Shown: positions 44,701 through 53,128 of the stretch, in pieces
How the letters are laid out: the number at the start of each line of letters is the position of its first letter
How positions within the stretch are numbered: position 1 is the stretch's first letter
Source of the DNA: a virus
IMG/VR virus record: IMGVR_UViG_3300037294_000227
Span: 1 to 53,992 of that record
Strand: one strand, 5' to 3'
Length of the DNA stretch: 53,992 nt
Position numbers and translations under genes: made by a program
The notes under the pieces: model-generated
Database searches by the model: none
Seen by the model: the letters and a program-made list of their open reading frames with translations, nothing else
Told to the model about the DNA's origin: nothing

Positions 44701-47700
44701 CCGTCATTGGTATTCTGAGGCTTGATGCCAAACTCGTTTTGGTTGCTTCTAAAAATATTACTAAACTCAGAATTAATTCTTGTACCAGACCCGCTAAGTA
44801 TATTCACATCGTAAAAGCCATCAAATATGTCATCAACAATATAATAATCTCTAGAAAATTTAAGTTGATTGGCTGCTGGACTAATAGTTAAAACTGTTCC
44901 AATGTCCCAATTTTGAGTTACCCAAAACATAAACTCTTTTAAACAAAGTTTCATATCTTCAAGAGCTTCGGTGTCTCTGTTGTAAAAGCTAAAATCAAAC
45001 CCTTGATTTATCAAATAGTGCTCGTACCCGAGCATAAAATTTGTAACTTCTTGTACTGAAGCAAGCACCGTACCGTATGGCAGCGAACTCACAGTTGGCG
45101 CAAAGTCTTTTCTAAGCAAAGTAGTTATGCCGCCGACCACAGGCAAACTAGGAAGCACTGCAAACTTAGTGACATCAAATTCAACTCCGCTGATGTGTGT
45201 AATAATAGTTCTAAAATACTTTCCATTATTGAATACAACATTACCAGCAACATATTGAGTATTACCTGTCCAGTTTACATAAGATTCGCTGACGCCGCCA
45301 ACTGTAATTGCGCTATCTCTTTGTCTAGCAATTGGTGCATTGTAATTAAACACTGGATCTTCTTTATCATATCCTGTTACAATGTAACCAGTTTGACTTT
45401 TTTCGATCATAATGCCGCTGAATACCGGAGTTTCCAAAGGACTGCTTACATTAAAGAAGATTTGATAATTTTCATCAGGAACAAACACGCTGGTTTTGTT
45501 CAACGGACTTCTACTATCAAGTACCAATTTTAATTTATTTTTATCAGCAAATCCTCCTAGCTTAACTGCTAGTTGGTTAACACTATTTTTTATCTGAGTT
45601 TGATAAGTATCGTATCTAGTTGTTACTTTGTTAACCATATAATCAGCAATATAATTAACCAATCCACTAGTCAAAATCAAAGCATTGTCAGTACTAATAG
45701 TTGGAAACACCAAGTCTTCGAGACGCAATCTTTTTGCAGTAGGAGTATAAATTAAATTTCCAACTATGTCTCGCTCAATTCTCGAACAATCAAACCCTAA
45801 GCCAAAAATATGAGTCGGCTGCAATATAGTCCAAGCAGTAATCAAACTAAATGGATATTCGCTACTGCGCCTCCACGCTGTTTCTACAGGTGATTCGTCG
45901 CCAAACTTAAAGTTATTTTTAGTTGGTACCAAAGAATAATCTTGGGCTAAACCACAATCTACCGGACTTAACAGTCTGCCATATTCGTCTACTGGAATAT
46001 TAGACAACAGGCCAACACGCTTGAACTTGTTATTTCTTATAAGCGGCTTCCCGGGTTCCTTGATTATTCCTTGTGCAAGATCTGCCCAAAGTATTGTATT
46101 GTCCTTAGTATAAGGAGCAGGACCGTAGGTGTCAGTCCACCATGTTGGCTTGATAGTGAATCCTAGCATTTCCCACGGATGTGTGTGAGGACGATCTGTA
46201 TCAAAATATTTTTTATAGATAGCTCTCCATGTTCCCGGTAACGGATTTCCTGCTTTGTCTCCCATTTCGGAATAATTATATGTAAACCCGTTGAGGTCGT
46301 TCCACGAAATATTGCTGCTGTAATCAGGCGAGCCGGCAATTTCTAACCACTGTGCAAAATCAGCTAATAATATATTGTCAATACTATGTTTAGTAAATCC
46401 AGTATTTCTATCAATTCCTGATACAAAATCAAATATGTCAATTTTGTCTGCAGAGTACTGACACTTAATATTGTTGTAGATTCTCATTTCTAATTCAAGT
46501 ATAAGTTCGTCTCTATAATCGCCGTATGCTTTTACCAAGCTACCGTCATGTCCTTGAATCATAGATGTAGTTTCAATGTAAGTGTTGTCTAGAATTAACA
46601 TAGGTTCAAACAGTGGATACAACCCTAACTTTGTAGGAGTAGGAGGAATATAAGAACCATTGGTACTTTCATATTCGTATACTTCAACAATATCGCCGTC
46701 TTGCAGATCTTGTAAAACATATACAAAATTGTCAGTGAACACATAGTCTTTTTTGTGTAGTAACTGTATACTGTTCAAATAAACTGTCACTGATTTGTTT
46801 GATAATGTAGTTAAATTAAACGATTTACTCAATGCAAAATAAGCAGGACCGTTGTATTCAACTGTGTGGATTGTTTTTGTTTCTGCACCCACACCTACCA
46901 TATCACTAAAATAAAATGGACGATACGAAGTTTTAGATTCTGCAAGAGTGCTTAAAATTAAATCAACGTGATCTTTAGCACTGCCGTGAAATCCGGTCTT
47001 GTTTGCTTCGTAAACAAATTGTCTTTTAAATTTTGCATACTCTTTTCTAGCAAATTTCAACGACTTTACTATGTTTGCATTTTTATCTGTTAAATTATAC
47101 AACGATAGATTGAATGGCCCGCTGTGTTGTACAAAACGTTTTCCGTATGCAGTGAGATTGCTAACGTCTCTTAAATTGCTGGTACCAGGAAACACTCCTA
47201 CAAATTCAGGATGGTCGTCTGTTATACTGTCAATATGATCGTTTACTTCACCAAGAGTAACTTCTGTGATGTTGTTGTTAAGAGGATTCTTTTCAAGGTT
47301 AATTGGAATTTCATAAAACCCGTTTGCATTTTTATTTGCACTGCTAAATGTCTTGATCAACAATATATCATCGACATTTAACGAAGTATTAAAATCTACA
47401 TATGCAATACCATTAATTCTCGAAATCGAGTAATCAATTGTTTCATATTTTCTTGCACTGTTTACCCATACTTTAATAACTAGATCAGTTAAGTTACCAC
47501 TTTTATTATACACATCAATTGGAAAATTATTCAGTTGTGTATTAAGGGTACGATTTCTAATCACACCTTGAGTACTTTTAGCAACTGCTTTTTTCCAACC
47601 ATTTTCATAAGAAAAGTTTTCGCCAGTATTGTCAAACTTTTTTACAAAGGCAGTATCGGTATTAATATCAATTTCTATGTCCATGTCGGATTGATAATTA

Positions 47701-49643
47701 AAGCTATCAGTTAAAAGATTAAAATCAAATACAATATCACCTACGTTAGCAATATTACGGTAACTTAATGCAAATCCTAATTCCGTATCTACTGTGCCAT
47801 TTCCAACTTTATAGTTGAATATTTTATTTCCTTTGAAACTGCTTGCTGGATAATAAATTTCGTCAGTGTAACTGAATCCGTTTTTGTCAAACAAGTCAAA
47901 CAAGGGAAATTGATTTACTGTTGTTTTGTCCTGTGAAGCCTTCCAAGAATTTCCATTGTAATAAAACATATTACCCGAATAGTTGTTTCCTTTTAAAACA
48001 AGAACAGCTTCGTCTACTGTAGGAATAGTATCTACTGCTTCGACTAATGCAATTTGTCTACGAGCATTGTGTGTAATAAAATTAACTACGTATATTTTAC
48101 CATTAACTAATATATCAGGATCGGCTGTGAATAACACTCTCATCCCGTCTACTAAGTCAATTCCGTCTACATTATATCCTAAGCTGCCTTCGATTGTACT
48201 AAACACGTCAGTTGTAAATGTATCAACTAAGTCAATATTTTGTTTTGCTTTTGCGCCGTGCTGAAATAGTTTCAACCCTGCATCAAACTCAATAATAGGA
48301 CGCTTTGCTCTTGCATCCTGATCAAGCGTTACTTCAAGACCATTTGCTATTGCACTTGCTTCTACTACATCTTTGTGAAACCAACGATTATAACGTGTCC
48401 ACGGATTTCGATCAGCACTGCTACGATTGATTACAATATAATCTTTTATTCCAGGAAAACTAGTGGCATCCTCAAACGGATAACGATCAAACCCGTAGTT
48501 GTCAAACGGAATATTAAATTCACTTGTAAATATTGCAGGAACTTCTAAGTCTTTTTCTGCAACCAATTTAATTGCACTTCCTACACCTTCTACGTACCAG
48601 TAACCAGTTTTGTATTTCTCAGGAGATACTACCCCTTGAAAATATATTTTCATTCCGTTGCTAATCTGTGCACCAGTTGACGACTTATAGGTTTTTTTAC
48701 CTAAAAAATCTTTCTCAACATCAATCGAGGATGCTTCTGTGATTTCGTATGTAGCAATTGCGCCGCTGGTATCAATTGAATTTTCACTGAGATAATAAAG
48801 AGTGCTAGGAACGTCGTCTGGCACTACAAATTCTATTACGCCTTTTTCGATATAATTAGCAGTTGTTTCAACTAATTTACCTTCGGCATTGTATTCGTAT
48901 TTTACAACACCTTTTTTATACAATGTGCTAAAATTTGCAGGATTGTATTCGAGATACGGATCCTGGTCGTTGAATACTCTGTTAAGTGTTAACGCAAAAG
49001 GGTGACCGGGGGTGTCGATTTCAAAACGATAAGTTTGTCCTTTGTAGAGTTTTACTGTTGGATTTCTTGTAAATCCGTTTGGTGTAAACACATAAGCATA
49101 GTTGTCTGCATCAAATTCAAGACCAACAGTGTATGTACTAACAATAGTTTTTGCTTGTCCAAAAATAGCAACTGGATCAGGTCCCATTGGTAACCAATAA
49201 TATTCGCGAAAGTTTGCAAACTTGTCCCAGTTTATATGTGGGTTCCATGCATAAAATTCTTGACTGTTTAATACACTGTGATTGCTAGTGGATCCTTTAA
49301 AGCTGGTTAATTGCCCTAAGTAATCGTTGTAATCTTTGTAAAATTCAACATTGTTTAAATTATCTTTGTAAACCATTACAGGCTCAAACTGATAGTTTTC
49401 TCTCGATGCAGAAACATCTGATAAAAAGCTGTCTGCTGCTGTTGTAGCTCTAGCGTATCTTCGGCCAGCAAAACTGTTTATTTTTTCAACAACACCAGGC
49501 TTAATCATCTGATCGATAGTTGAATTTATAAATTTTTTATTGGTGTCTGTTCTAAAATACTTTGGAAGGAAATTTGAAGCACTGATATCTCCAGTGCCGT
49601 TAACAGGTAGGGCAGATTCATTTTGATCTTTATCATATGCCAT
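35766..49643 (-). CDS. Giant multi-domain virion structural protein (4625 residues)
   Basis: One reading frame of 13,878 bp follows the gp6-like gene by TAATG; GGAGG precedes the ATG. Residues ~190-300 resemble a cupredoxin-like domain (LYKGQTYRFEI, FVVPDDVPSTLYYLSENS) in which the copper-ligand segment is not conserved. Four short segments (~1457, ~1715, ~2222, ~2367) look like carbohydrate-binding modules (WSVWKDYAIGDVVKYKEFYY). Residues ~2190-2580 contain FG-GAP/beta-propeller-like repeats (FGFDVAIS, VGAPGEAGIDQG). GSGY-type repeats lie near 3130 and 3490. A repeated beta module (VxLdGxxLxxxDYxV) occurs along the C-terminal 1000 residues. The role is probably baseplate or tail periphery; the domain limits are approximate. 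Confidence 0.85.
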   Translation of the reverse strand: MAYDKDQNESALPVNGTGDISASNFLPKYFRTDTNKKFINSTIDQMIKPGVVEKINSFAGRRYARATTAADSFLSDVSASRENYQFEPVMVYKDNLNNVEFYKDYNDYLGQLTSFKGSTSNHSVLNSQEFYAWNPHINWDKFANFREYYWLPMGPDPVAIFGQAKTIVSTYTVGLEFDADNYAYVFTPNGFTRNPTVKLYKGQTYRFEIDTPGHPFALTLNRVFNDQDPYLEYNPANFSTLYKKGVVKYEYNAEGKLVETTANYIEKGVIEFVVPDDVPSTLYYLSENSIDTSGAIATYEITEASSIDVEKDFLGKKTYKSSTGAQISNGMKIYFQGVVSPEKYKTGYWYVEGVGSAIKLVAEKDLEVPAIFTSEFNIPFDNYGFDRYPFEDATSFPGIKDYIVINRSSADRNPWTRYNRWFHKDVVEASAIANGLEVTLDQDARAKRPIIEFDAGLKLFQHGAKAKQNIDLVDTFTTDVFSTIEGSLGYNVDGIDLVDGMRVLFTADPDILVNGKIYVVNFITHNARRQIALVEAVDTIPTVDEAVLVLKGNNYSGNMFYYNGNSWKASQDKTTVNQFPLFDLFDKNGFSYTDEIYYPASSFKGNKIFNYKVGNGTVDTELGFALSYRNIANVGDIVFDFNLLTDSFNYQSDMDIEIDINTDTAFVKKFDNTGENFSYENGWKKAVAKSTQGVIRNRTLNTQLNNFPIDVYNKSGNLTDLVIKVWVNSARKYETIDYSISRINGIAYVDFNTSLNVDDILLIKTFSSANKNANGFYEIPINLEKNPLNNNITEVTLGEVNDHIDSITDDHPEFVGVFPGTSNLRDVSNLTAYGKRFVQHSGPFNLSLYNLTDKNANIVKSLKFARKEYAKFKRQFVYEANKTGFHGSAKDHVDLILSTLAESKTSYRPFYFSDMVGVGAETKTIHTVEYNGPAYFALSKSFNLTTLSNKSVTVYLNSIQLLHKKDYVFTDNFVYVLQDLQDGDIVEVYEYESTNGSYIPPTPTKLGLYPLFEPMLILDNTYIETTSMIQGHDGSLVKAYGDYRDELILELEMRIYNNIKCQYSADKIDIFDFVSGIDRNTGFTKHSIDNILLADFAQWLEIAGSPDYSSNISWNDLNGFTYNYSEMGDKAGNPLPGTWRAIYKKYFDTDRPHTHPWEMLGFTIKPTWWTDTYGPAPYTKDNTILWADLAQGIIKEPGKPLIRNNKFKRVGLLSNIPVDEYGRLLSPVDCGLAQDYSLVPTKNNFKFGDESPVETAWRRSSEYPFSLITAWTILQPTHIFGLGFDCSRIERDIVGNLIYTPTAKRLRLEDLVFPTISTDNALILTSGLVNYIADYMVNKVTTRYDTYQTQIKNSVNQLAVKLGGFADKNKLKLVLDSRSPLNKTSVFVPDENYQIFFNVSSPLETPVFSGIMIEKSQTGYIVTGYDKEDPVFNYNAPIARQRDSAITVGGVSESYVNWTGNTQYVAGNVVFNNGKYFRTIITHISGVEFDVTKFAVLPSLPVVGGITTLLRKDFAPTVSSLPYGTVLASVQEVTNFMLGYEHYLINQGFDFSFYNRDTEALEDMKLCLKEFMFWVTQNWDIGTVLTISPAANQLKFSRDYYIVDDIFDGFYDVNILSGSGTRINSEFSNIFRSNQNEFGIKPQNTNDGIYLAKLPLVQKEHVILIDNNTVFNDTIYDVAPGYRQERIKLVGYRTDEWTGGLYIPGFFYDDAKVTEWSVWKDYAIGDVVKYKEFYYAANKKHSSTDIFDSSFWNILNEKPVARLYPNWDYKVNQFADFYDLDTDNFDTEQQRLGQHLIGYQKRNYLQNIITDSVSQYKFYQGFIQDKGTLNSLTKLFDALSNADKDSLEFYEEWGIRVGQYGSVENTYEVEYELDETKFNLEPQLFELTNSISNTRTDLVYEITPQAAIIKPTDYTHSIFIEKADTSVIGFDSGYVRENDVNFVSIVKEQLTLLPIESVSVGDFVWILREDRDWNVYRNVAVENSVINIIPLLPDDREIDFEPTDPNTGFTVYFENNVTDFVADDIIGIRSNYTGINGFFKVKEVFLNQVVILTATTISEEEYNDSSVGGISKFVKRRFVNANDLNLNIQNIIENLDDKVWIDNKGDGNFGVYSNEKIFTLQEETLNPTGDGDGFASSFDVNKFNTTMVVNSIDNFLFGRDESVRVLKRNSESFTKDLSQVLIPDNTIDKDSLFGFDVAISADSVYIAVGTPNASNALTKFVGELTPTGTYAAGDIVSDRGTLWRAKIAVNGDNSTITNLTQDWEPVYLLETDSAGNSSGLTNQGVVYLYKINPITNNYNLEHVIMSPIPTAEERFGYKVELRQTSYGTTKLFVGAPGEAGIDQGKIYFFETDTSSAWSNTKDRNYKGEWSSSVTYNDNEIVFLNGNLYRATTNGVTENPTVSLKWTPIDSVEYTGYIPHDLYLASDKDDSTVYNLSTNIGIKFDVNDFGDIISIAASADYGLLAQNTTIKTERVSIFENQSGRWSFLQYVDADDSVDGFGYVISLNNTGNKLAIAAPLNDNRGIDQGVVYIYEKTTSNNISSYNLVQTLQSPFAEENEAFGTGISFSNSKLAISGKNTDKRVATTFDRYSQPEFVMITRDGFSNPIYSRYVLDETSKENTFKTTYDGNNTQFITVTKDTGRIAIFQEIGNSFVFGEDLSYNRNTKFNDISNFKLNNNHVYIGFPKINPADDADTILQSGYISSEDSSLGMLVDMRAPINKNSWELVTAQSGKVNLNKISRVFLYSKETNDIIANLDVVDPRQGKIPGAAEQEISFKTFYDPAIYSSNDNDRFGITVDVNSNWTNSYVGKLWWAIDSATWINPYQDNIHYRAANWNSLADSGSIEIYEWVKTTLTPSQWRNQADTNEGFVKGISGTPKYNDTIYSSSTDIDTISGRTTTYYYYWVRNNRVVPTNIKRRLSSYDIEQLIRNPAASGYRYLAPLDTNKFALYNIQSLISGTDTVLHIEFERNETLETNIHREYQLLTEGLDVSKPNSEIEQKWYDSLVGYDLSNNPVPDTGLSPKQKYGILNNPRQSMFVNRLEAVKQFVERVNDVLIKNQIVDNFVIDQLMLKDEPPIITSGNYDSIVDTVDDLRFVGVAKSKQATLTPVIENGKIISVTIEDPGRSYKVPPSIVINTDTGSGAILQTEINNLGHVTNVIVKNQGKKYSSDTTLFVRKFSVLVNSDSEINGRWAIYNWNVASQVWERNDNQSFNTTNYWNYKDWYATGYSELTAITHIVDQSYELFALNDSIGDIVKITTIGTGGWLLLEKINNQPVEDYTINYKTIGRQNGTIQLATRLYDYATVTSGYDALIYDAAFYDREPVTELRNILAALRDDIFVGDLAVEYNNTFFASVRYAFSEQSNIDWAFKTSFIRAKHNLGTLAQKITFQNDNLENYEDYVNEVKPFSSKIREYISSYNQLESTASLTTDFDVPPSYNVVTKEIETIAAKQNQNAITDIVEKYMAYPYKSWVDNNGYDVVEIRVADSGSGYKETPIVTISENNGTTAKAYLSRGKVSTIELTNKGGKVYKAPTVTIDGTLEEGGTPAKAVAILGNGVVRKAHLIIKFDRIKGTYLLTDLNVTETFTGTGAKEIFNLKWPMNIKTDSFVVYVDNKIQLSSAFAVSNVSDTTKSYDRYLGKVEFVNAPALNSVITISYKKDVVMLDAADRIYSFYNSTAGMPGKDLAQLMDGVEYSGSIYESIDFGNIQGWDPDPQFGQGFGSTPWDTFDNTYEDEIFVLDGSTSIFELAGPLETEVEYNFYLNNVRLDDINYSGSGAVTNPNAVMQTIIGDGITTTVEIDTSLIPTSANDIVVIRKSTSDGSFTPTENSYDTALSSGNLTYSTATGLTSEDITVDGDGLVTETTSKGPEELVPGQLMDTLDIRVYHRPSDGVGIIGVASYKIDGTTSEFALPQIPQTGDSVIVKLDGVILDSLLYSINWNAQTLTLDDSTIGDNLTITTIGTNGVDIIDTDTIVYDGSTIAYDTAAVYSEELSSIMTINGVVALPDVDYTLTENATGRVQVTIINNNVTENDLIQYTIYDSLLQTYSRMQIDNTFESNGENNYHKFNVDGPIPFNARPFSHNILVKSNNRILNPGYSISYTATTERDYDIESWQFAGPSYIPSAEVIVYSDGVRLTKEQVTYDPVNSRIRILRNDIATIGSKLDIFVISDADYYFVDTQIDFESVDSSVIDIEGFATVGAELRMTSTDDNEVYIGIVKSVIGNSVVIETYRPDIRNAFIKDPEFVVDIADNDSTQVKITDVFYVESDSLTFAVPPSSGENIEIYTFSNHDINNFSRMTYDVLSKTTVAEGTDEYVKRNLLTRGILQLRKPVYGTPYAWVAINGILLTPYVDYTVVDSLDAVQLKVVPSENDRIDVLQFGTAPSTPKYGYRIFKDMLNRTHYKRLNQDNSYVLATPLNYYDARILLDNTAGIFQPNRAKNIPGVLFIEGERIEYFEIKGNALLQLRRGTLGTGVKTIYDTGTELLGQGPEETITYQDRILRQTMTADGTSTEYSLDFVPESVNEIDVFLGGSRLRNTAIEVYQPTLAQDSNEGNITISADFRIDGNNLYIEPRDTITGEIIAPERWADQRIEVVRKIGQVWNEPNKTLAQSDNAISRFLRRATIRLPK

Positions 49644-52600
49644 TAGTAAATAATTCCTCCGGTTGTAGTTGAACTACTAGTTGTTGAGCTTTGAATTCCT
49701 GCGTTGTTACTAAATGCTGTAGTAACAATTGCGCCTGCGGCTCTTAATCTTTCTTGTGTGTTTGCCGTTATAAGTTCGATATCATCTACTGTTGCACTGC
49801 TAATAAAAATTTCGTCATTTTCACTTTTTACTTCAAATAGACTACCAAAATTTTGACTTGCATCTCTTGGCACTATGACAATACTAACAACATCAGGTGC
49901 TAATTGTTTCATAATATACGAAGACAATTCGCTAAAATAAAACGTTTCTCCAAAGTCCCAATTATCTAATGCAAAATATTCATTGATTGCTGTTATCACT
50001 TTTGATTTAATCTCATTGTCACTGACTACTCTGTTTTCGTTTTTAACTATTTTAAACACTGCTTGTAAATCTAAATCGCTATTACTTCCGAATAATGTTT
50101 TATATTTTACTGGATGATAAATTACTTCATCACTAATACTTTTTACTTTATTAATTTCTGCACCATATGCTTTATATAGCTGATCGCTGCTTGGCGGTAA
50201 TGGTCTTGTTGCCACTATGTTGTTAATAAACTGTCTAAAATTAGTGTCGTACGACTTTGTTAAAATGTATGTGTCAATAATATTTGTACTGCTAGGATCA
50301 ATACGAGAATTTTCATCAGCAGCATGTACATATTGGAATTTGATTTTGTCTCTTCCAATATAAGCATTATAATTGTATACTTCGGTTAATGATCTATTAG
50401 AACTATCAAGTTTTTTAAATACATCATCTGCTACAAAATAAAATATAGGATTATTTTCTGCTAACAGATTTGGTGATTCGCTAACATTAATAGTTTGTAT
50501 ATTCTCAACCTCGTGGTTGACGTAAACATAAAATTCGTTATTGTTTATTACAGATTTTTTAGTAAAAATGTAATTTGTATTATCTACTATTTCATTAAAC
50601 AAATCTGGGTTATCTATAATACCGTCGTCGTCATTATCGTAGAATGTTACTTCAACTTTTTTACTGTCAACGTAGCCGCCTGCATCTCTGTACTCTTTAG
50701 AAATTTCCCAATCAAAGTCAACTGTAAATGGACTTGTTCCTTGTCCGGCATTAATATTGTTGTTGATATTTAAAACACGAAGTTTATCTTTTACAATTTC
50801 ACCTGTTTTGCTATCATATATTTTTTTACTACCATCAAAATAAAATCTAACTTCTGCATCACTTTCAAACACATAACGTAATGTTCTGTGTGTAATATTG
50901 TAGGATACGCCGTCAGTTTCAAATAACAATAACCAACTGCTATCAATCTGCTGTCCTGACGTGTCTCCTGCTAATCCTAAACTAAAATTAGAATTTACAT
51001 CAAGATCTTCTTGCAGAATAATATTCCACTGTCTTAGTTCTCTATCATAACGTAACCCAAAACTTCTATAAGCAAATACATTGTCAATGATTTGAGTTTG
51101 TACATCTGATATTAAATCTCTAACAAATCTAGGCTTAATAAATTGTAAAATAGAATTAGAAGGAATAATATCATTGAATGTTATTGGACCAGACCCGTCT
51201 GTGTTTAGTTCTTGGCCTGTGCCAACTGTACTAATTACCTTGGTCCACAGGTAGCTTGTTTCTCCCTTAACGCCAGATGACAACACTAGACGATCGTTTA
51301 AAAATGCATATCCTGCAGGAGCTATAAACTTAACCAAGGCACCAGTTTCTAAGAATCGCAAAGGACCTTCTGTAAAGCTACCTACTGTATAATAGATATT
51401 ATTTTCATCATATACTCTACCAGTACTCCTGTTAGTGTCCGAGGTTGATTGTTCCCAACGTAAATTAAGTTCAGAATAATCTTGATTTGGATATTCGTTT
51501 AGATAAAAGTTCTTTGTACCGATATTTTCTAACAACGGAATGATTGTATTGAAAATAGTTTTTGAAATATCAGTTCTTGTAATAAACTTAAAATTTGTTA
51601 GTTTATTCAAGTATTCCTTATATATTACGCCGTCGGTTCCAAATATATTTGTTTTACTGTATTTTCCAGTAGCATCTAAAATATCGTAATATCTACTAAT
51701 TCCGCTAGCTGTTCTATTGACACTTTTTGTTTTGATAATTTCTTGGCTAATACCTAGTGGACCTAAATTATAATCTTCGGCTGTAATAAGTCTATTTTGA
51801 GTATAATATGTACTAGGAGCATTTGTTTTAATACTATCTGTTGATTCGGTTGCACTGGCATTGTCAACTGGAGTTTTTAAATCCATACTTATTGTAAGTG
51901 TTTCTGTTTTGCCGACTTTACTTAGATAAGGCACACGCACACTTATTCCTTGCATACTTGCAGGAGTTATAGTATAATCAGCATTAGCACTTGTTCGGTA
52001 ATAAACTCTAAACGACCCCTTTGGCAATTCGCCAAATATTCCATCACTAAAAATTAAACTAATTCTGTCTTGTGTTCTTGTTAATACACTGTAAATATTT
52101 CTAATGTTTTTGCTGATACTGTTATAAACAATATTGTTACCTTCAACACTGTCAACCTTTGTCCACAATTCCTCTTCAATATTATCTGAATTGAGTTTGT
52201 ATAACCAAACATCACTGTTGTTTATGTCTGATATATTGATTTCAATTTTTTGATTTGGCACTGGAGAATCGACAATAAAGTCACCTTTTTGAATATTGCC
52301 TTGTCTAAAGTGTGCAAAGAATCCAGTGTTAGAACTGCCAGCGCCCTGGCCGTTGTCTCTGTAAATGAATCCAAATTGACTACCTGGCAACGGTGCTTCT
52401 TCAACAATATCGCCGGCGCTGATACCAGTGCTGACAATTTCAAAATTTAATGTTTTACTGTTTATTGGTTTTGTGAATGTAAAAATACTACTTTTATCAG
52501 TTAAGTTGTTTAGTCTGTATTGTTCAGTTGCAATACCATCTACATTTTCTAATTTAATAGGGCGTCCTATCCGATTGTTTATAGGAAGACTTGCATTTAA

Positions 52601-53077
52601 AATTTTAGTAAATTGCTCAAACCAATCCGAATTAGTAGTGTCATTCCATGTGATATTTCTGTTGGCTAAATTAACGCCATTGCTGTCTATAATTTGTTCT
52701 GTTGTTTTTACACCAGTAAACTTTAACAATCCGTTTGCAGCTTGATTTCTTGTAACATTATAAGATACCAACCGAGCAAGACGAAGAACGCTTTCTCTGC
52801 GCTCTGCTAATTCAAGAAAATTTTCTCTTGCATTTAAATCAATACGAAAACTAATATTTTGTCCAAGAAATGCAATCATATCAATTAGCGCAAGATATTC
52901 GCTTGACTCAATATAGTCATTGAAATCTTCTGGGTAATTGGTACGCAGATACTCGATCATTGTACGACGAAGATTGTCAAAATCGTAGCTTTTGAAATCT
53001 GCATACTTAAAACTCTGATAGATTGTTTTCCAATCTTCAGCTAATAACAGTCTATTTTGTCTATCAGTAGATGACAT
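49643..53077 (-). CDS. Baseplate wedge subunit, T4 gp6-like
   Basis: This 1144-residue protein has the N-terminus of gp6-like wedge proteins (RTMIEYLRTNYPEDFNDYI, then LIDMIAFLGQNISFRIDLN). It ends with ETFYFSELSSYIMKQLAPDV, typical of this family, in which it bridges neighbouring wedges of the contractile-tail baseplate. It is much longer than T4 gp6 (660 residues), with extra beta-rich material in the middle. Start ATG 53077 is used because GAGG lies 8 nt upstream; the in-frame GTG at 53083 is too close to it. TAATG links it to the giant gene. Confidence 0.87.
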   Translation of the reverse strand: MSSTDRQNRLLLAEDWKTIYQSFKYADFKSYDFDNLRRTMIEYLRTNYPEDFNDYIESSEYLALIDMIAFLGQNISFRIDLNARENFLELAERRESVLRLARLVSYNVTRNQAANGLLKFTGVKTTEQIIDSNGVNLANRNITWNDTTNSDWFEQFTKILNASLPINNRIGRPIKLENVDGIATEQYRLNNLTDKSSIFTFTKPINSKTLNFEIVSTGISAGDIVEEAPLPGSQFGFIYRDNGQGAGSSNTGFFAHFRQGNIQKGDFIVDSPVPNQKIEINISDINNSDVWLYKLNSDNIEEELWTKVDSVEGNNIVYNSISKNIRNIYSVLTRTQDRISLIFSDGIFGELPKGSFRVYYRTSANADYTITPASMQGISVRVPYLSKVGKTETLTISMDLKTPVDNASATESTDSIKTNAPSTYYTQNRLITAEDYNLGPLGISQEIIKTKSVNRTASGISRYYDILDATGKYSKTNIFGTDGVIYKEYLNKLTNFKFITRTDISKTIFNTIIPLLENIGTKNFYLNEYPNQDYSELNLRWEQSTSDTNRSTGRVYDENNIYYTVGSFTEGPLRFLETGALVKFIAPAGYAFLNDRLVLSSGVKGETSYLWTKVISTVGTGQELNTDGSGPITFNDIIPSNSILQFIKPRFVRDLISDVQTQIIDNVFAYRSFGLRYDRELRQWNIILQEDLDVNSNFSLGLAGDTSGQQIDSSWLLLFETDGVSYNITHRTLRYVFESDAEVRFYFDGSKKIYDSKTGEIVKDKLRVLNINNNINAGQGTSPFTVDFDWEISKEYRDAGGYVDSKKVEVTFYDNDDDGIIDNPDLFNEIVDNTNYIFTKKSVINNNEFYVYVNHEVENIQTINVSESPNLLAENNPIFYFVADDVFKKLDSSNRSLTEVYNYNAYIGRDKIKFQYVHAADENSRIDPSSTNIIDTYILTKSYDTNFRQFINNIVATRPLPPSSDQLYKAYGAEINKVKSISDEVIYHPVKYKTLFGSNSDLDLQAVFKIVKNENRVVSDNEIKSKVITAINEYFALDNWDFGETFYFSELSSYIMKQLAPDVVSIVIVPRDASQNFGSLFEVKSENDEIFISSATVDDIELITANTQERLRAAGAIVTTAFSNNAGIQSSTTSSSTTTGGIIY

Positions 53078-53100
53078 GCGCACTTCCTCAGTTTATCTAA

Positions 53101-53108
53101 TATTTATC
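53101..53108 (-). promoter_or_regulatory. Late-promoter-like box GATAAATA
   Basis: On the minus strand, GATAAATA lies ~23 nt before ATG 53077, with GAGGAA in the leader. It is a moderate match to TATAAATA. Confidence 0.35.
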
Positions 53109-53128
53109 ATATTTAAAAAGTGCGTATA

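Noticed and set aside
49002-52745. Plus-strand reading frames inside the giant and gp6-like genes
   Set aside because: They are short, have no ribosome sites or recognisable motifs and lie antisense to strong protein-coding frames.
53078-53083. GTG 53083 as start of the gp6-like gene
   Set aside because: GAGG is only 2 nt from this GTG but at the correct distance from ATG 53077.
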